NCBI GenBank assembly: GCA_958295495.1
Contig: OY282352.1
Location: forward strand, 2,108,001 to 2,172,000
Direction of reading: 5' to 3'
From: an uncultured Latescibacterota bacterium
GTDB lineage: Bacteria; Latescibacterota; UBA2968; UBA8231
Length of the DNA stretch: 64,000 nt
Shown here: positions 62,099 through 64,000 of the stretch, piece after piece
Layout: every line of letters begins with the position of its first letter
Position numbering within the stretch: the first letter of the stretch is position 1
The notes under the pieces: generated by a model
What the model was told of the DNA's origin: nothing
The model's input: only the letters and a program-made list of their open reading frames with translations
Databases searched by the model: none
Program-made: the position numbers and the translations under genes

Positions 62099-63667
62099 AT
62101 GCGCTTCTTCAACACCGCCGGGCCGATCGTCGCCGCGGATCACTACTGCATCGCGCCGTTAGAACGGCTCGATCTCGCCGAGATTCGTTGGCTCATCCGC
62201 ACCAAACGCTACTTCGTCCTGCACGCCCCCCGGCAGACGGGCAAGACCTCGGCCCTGTTAGCTCTGCGCGACCTGCTCAACGCCGAGGGCACTTACCGCT
62301 GCGTGTACGTCAATGTCGAGGGGGCCCAAGCCATGCGCGAAGAGGTGGAGCCGGCGATGCGGGTCATCTTGGGCGAATTTGCGTCCCGAGCGCGTTCCAT
62401 GGGCGACGAGTTTTTGCCCAAGGTCTGGTCCGGCATTCTCGCCGAGTACGGGCCGGGGGCCTTGGGCGAGGCGTTGACCCGCTGGGCGGCGGCTGACCCC
62501 AAGCCGCTGGTCCTGCTCATCGACGAAATCGACGCGCTCATCGGCGACACGCTGCTAGCGGTGCTGCGGCAGTTGCGGGCCGGCTACGACCGCCGACCAG
62601 AGAGCTTTCCGCAGAGTGTGCTCCTGTGCGGAGTGCGCGACGTGCGCGACTATCGCATCCATTCCAAGTCGGCCAACGCCGTCATCGCCGGCGGCAGCGC
62701 GTTCAACATCAAGGCCCGCTCCCTGCGCTTGGGCGACTTCTCGCCGGACGAGGTGCACACTCTGCTCCAACAGCACACCGAGGCGACCGGGCAGGCGTTC
62801 ACCGCCGAGGCCGTAGAAATGATCTGGACCCAAACCCAAGGCCAGCCGTGGCTGGTCAACGCCTTAGCCGACCAAACCTGCTTCCGCGATGGGGCCGCCG
62901 ACCGGCGCGACCCGATCACCGCCGACGCCATCCGCGATGCCCGCGAGCAACTCATCCGCCGCCGGGAGACGCACCTCGACCAGTTGACCGACAAGCTCAA
63001 GGAAGACCGCGTCCGGCGCGTGGTCGAGCCGCTGTTGAGCGGCAGCGAGAAACGCCACTTCACCGACCGCGATGTGGAGTACGTGCGCGATCTCGGCCTC
63101 GTGGCGCAAGACCCGCCGTACCGCATCGCCAATCCCCTCTACGCCGAGGTCGTCCCCCGCCAATTAACGTGGGTCGCTCAAGAGGAGCTAGCGCAAGAAA
63201 CAGCCTGGTACGTCGAAGCCGACGGTCGCCTCAACGTGGACAAGCTGATGGCCGCGTTCCAGACCTTCTTTCGCGAGCACTCGGAGCACTGGGTAACGCG
63301 GTTCCAATACCAAGAGGCCGGTCCGCAACTGCTGTTGCAGGCGTTCTTGCAGCGCCTCGTCAACAGCGGCGGGCGCATCGAGCGCGAGTACGGCTTGGGT
63401 CGGATGCGCACCGACCTGCTCATCGTCTGGCCGCAGGGCGAGCACACGCGCAAGGTCGTGGTCGAGTGCAAGGTGCTGCACAAGAGTTTGGAGCAGACCA
63501 TCGCCGAGGGGGTGGAGCAGACGGCCCACTACATGGATCGGTGTGCGGCCGAGGCGGGGCACTTGGTGATATTCGACCGACGCGCGGGGCGGCGTTGGGA
63601 CGACAAGGTGTTCCGCGCTCGGCGGGCGGCGGGCAGCGGGGTGGAGATCAACCTTTGGGGAATGTGA
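62099..63667 (+). CDS. AAA-type ATPase with C-terminal PD-(D/E)XK domain
   Basis: The 522-residue protein begins at an ATG after AAAAAGGAG. Walker A is APRQTGKT (43-50) and Walker B LLIDEIDAL (139-147), as in the AAA_35/DUF1703 group. The C-terminal 100 residues hold a PD-(D/E)XK-like site: D in RTDLLIVWP and E-x-K in VVVECKVLH. A similar ATPase plus nuclease-like layout is common in selfish or defence genes of unknown role. It stands alone. Confidence 0.8.
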   Translation: MRFFNTAGPIVAADHYCIAPLERLDLAEIRWLIRTKRYFVLHAPRQTGKTSALLALRDLLNAEGTYRCVYVNVEGAQAMREEVEPAMRVILGEFASRARSMGDEFLPKVWSGILAEYGPGALGEALTRWAAADPKPLVLLIDEIDALIGDTLLAVLRQLRAGYDRRPESFPQSVLLCGVRDVRDYRIHSKSANAVIAGGSAFNIKARSLRLGDFSPDEVHTLLQQHTEATGQAFTAEAVEMIWTQTQGQPWLVNALADQTCFRDGAADRRDPITADAIRDAREQLIRRRETHLDQLTDKLKEDRVRRVVEPLLSGSEKRHFTDRDVEYVRDLGLVAQDPPYRIANPLYAEVVPRQLTWVAQEELAQETAWYVEADGRLNVDKLMAAFQTFFREHSEHWVTRFQYQEAGPQLLLQAFLQRLVNSGGRIEREYGLGRMRTDLLIVWPQGEHTRKVVVECKVLHKSLEQTIAEGVEQTAHYMDRCAAEAGHLVIFDRRAGRRWDDKVFRARRAAGSGVEINLWGM

Positions 63668-63699
63668 GGCCGCCCCGCGCCGCGCCTACTTCCATTTTG

Positions 63700-63835
63700 T
63701 AGGGTAATTCACACGCGCCGCAACCGCGGCCCAAGGTAGCCCCCTTGCCGCCCGACGAATGGTAGAAGCACTCCCCGCGCAGCGTCTCGCCGGGTTGGGG
63801 CAGGCGGGCGGCCCGGGTTATCAGCCGCCGAGAAG
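63700..63835 (-). pseudogene. Ribokinase (PfkB) N-terminal remnant, frameshifted
   Basis: On the minus strand the frame LITRAARLPQPGETLRGE and FYHSSGGKG matches the PfkB N-terminal motif (RLPxPGE ... GGKGA). After that a shifted frame reads PWAAVAARVN, like the NQAVAAARLG that follows in ribokinases. The remainder of the protein is missing, and there is no start codon. It is a decayed fragment in the gap 63668-63889, which shows no other gene. Confidence 0.5.
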
Positions 63836-63889
63836 GATTTCGAGGGGTGCTCTGTGTGTTGTGTCGGTGGATTCACGCGACCCGGGTGC

Positions 63890-64000
63890 TCAATGGATGG
63901 CCACGCCCACCTTTTGCGCCAGTTCGTGAATGTAATTGTGCGCCCGAGTATTTTCCCGGTCCGCGTCGGGGTAATTGACGTACACCGGCGAGGCGACCGT
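63890..64000 (-). CDS. 3' end of a gene on the minus strand (partial)
   Basis: A frame entering from the window edge ends with TGA at 63890-63892 and encodes VASPVYVNYPDADRENTR ... IHELAQKVGVAIH. The composition looks coding. The family is not recognised from 36 residues. Confidence 0.45.
   Translation of the reverse strand, partial: TVASPVYVNYPDADRENTRAHNYIHELAQKVGVAIH

Overview
The window looks like a GC-rich bacterial chromosome segment, probably from an uncultured lineage rich in environmental catabolic genes (Latescibacterota- or Poribacteria-like). The reasons are five phytanoyl-CoA-dioxygenase-like proteins, two Gfo/Idh/MocA oxidoreductases, two lactonase-type beta-propellers, a sugar-phosphate isomerase-like TIM barrel, DUF3500, a bicupin and an enolase-superfamily enzyme. 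The lineage is an inference from gene content only. A full-length HrpA, a two-membrane RND/TolC efflux operon and a TonB-like N-terminus on a DUF4159 protein indicate a diderm cell.

Layout. 0.2-17 kb: catabolic and scavenging genes (RidA-like, Gfo/Idh, PQQ-type propeller, PhyH proteins, DapA-like lyase, lactonase, TauE exporter, D-cysteine desulfhydrase-like PLP enzyme, cupin, DUF3500, GH13-like, TIM barrel). 17-27.5 kb: coiled-coil membrane protein, HrpA helicase, a PIN remnant, amidohydrolase, then an nfeD-nfeD-floA membrane cluster carrying a 719-bp tandem duplication. 27.5-34.7 kb: tRNA-Leu with a strong terminator, a tiny membrane protein with internal duplication, a decayed RES toxin, an (alpha/alpha)6-like protein, a PhyH, a diadenylate cyclase fused to a YbbR domain, an AbiE toxin-antitoxin pair and an RNA polymerase omega-like protein. 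34.9-43.9 kb: sugar genes (aldo/keto reductase, SIS, ROK kinase, MetE-like), interrupted by the island. 43.9-64 kb: an EcoRV-type restriction-modification system, PhyH, DUF4159, methyltransferase, a glucose-dehydrogenase-like/cytochrome c lipoprotein, lactonase, a substrate-binding-protein/TolC fusion with its MFP and RND partners, an enolase-superfamily enzyme, an AAA/PD-(D/E)XK protein, and a ribokinase remnant at the end.

Most striking is an AT-rich 4.95-kb block at 37900-42846 inserted exactly where a ROK gene overlaps a MetE-like gene, bounded by 77-bp perfect direct repeats of host sequence. It carries four tightly packed genes on one strand: a DUF6884/YaaA-like protein, a HerA-type ATPase, a NurA-type nuclease, and a tRNA-guanine-transglycosylase-fold protein with an intact CxCxxC...H zinc site. 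I propose a compact DNA base-modification and restriction (anti-phage) module: a DpdA-like transglycosylase coupled to a HerA-NurA effector. It has no visible integrase. An EcoRV-family RM system lies about 1 kb downstream, and AbiE plus RES and PIN remnants lie 4-16 kb upstream, so the region behaves like a defence hotspot.

Gene decay is frequent: frameshifted or internally deleted remnants of a signal-peptide protein, PIN, RES, prepilin peptidase, SDR, MetE and ribokinase genes. Some frameshifts could be assembly errors, and the 77-bp repeat equals a common assembler k-mer length, so the island junctions deserve long-read confirmation.
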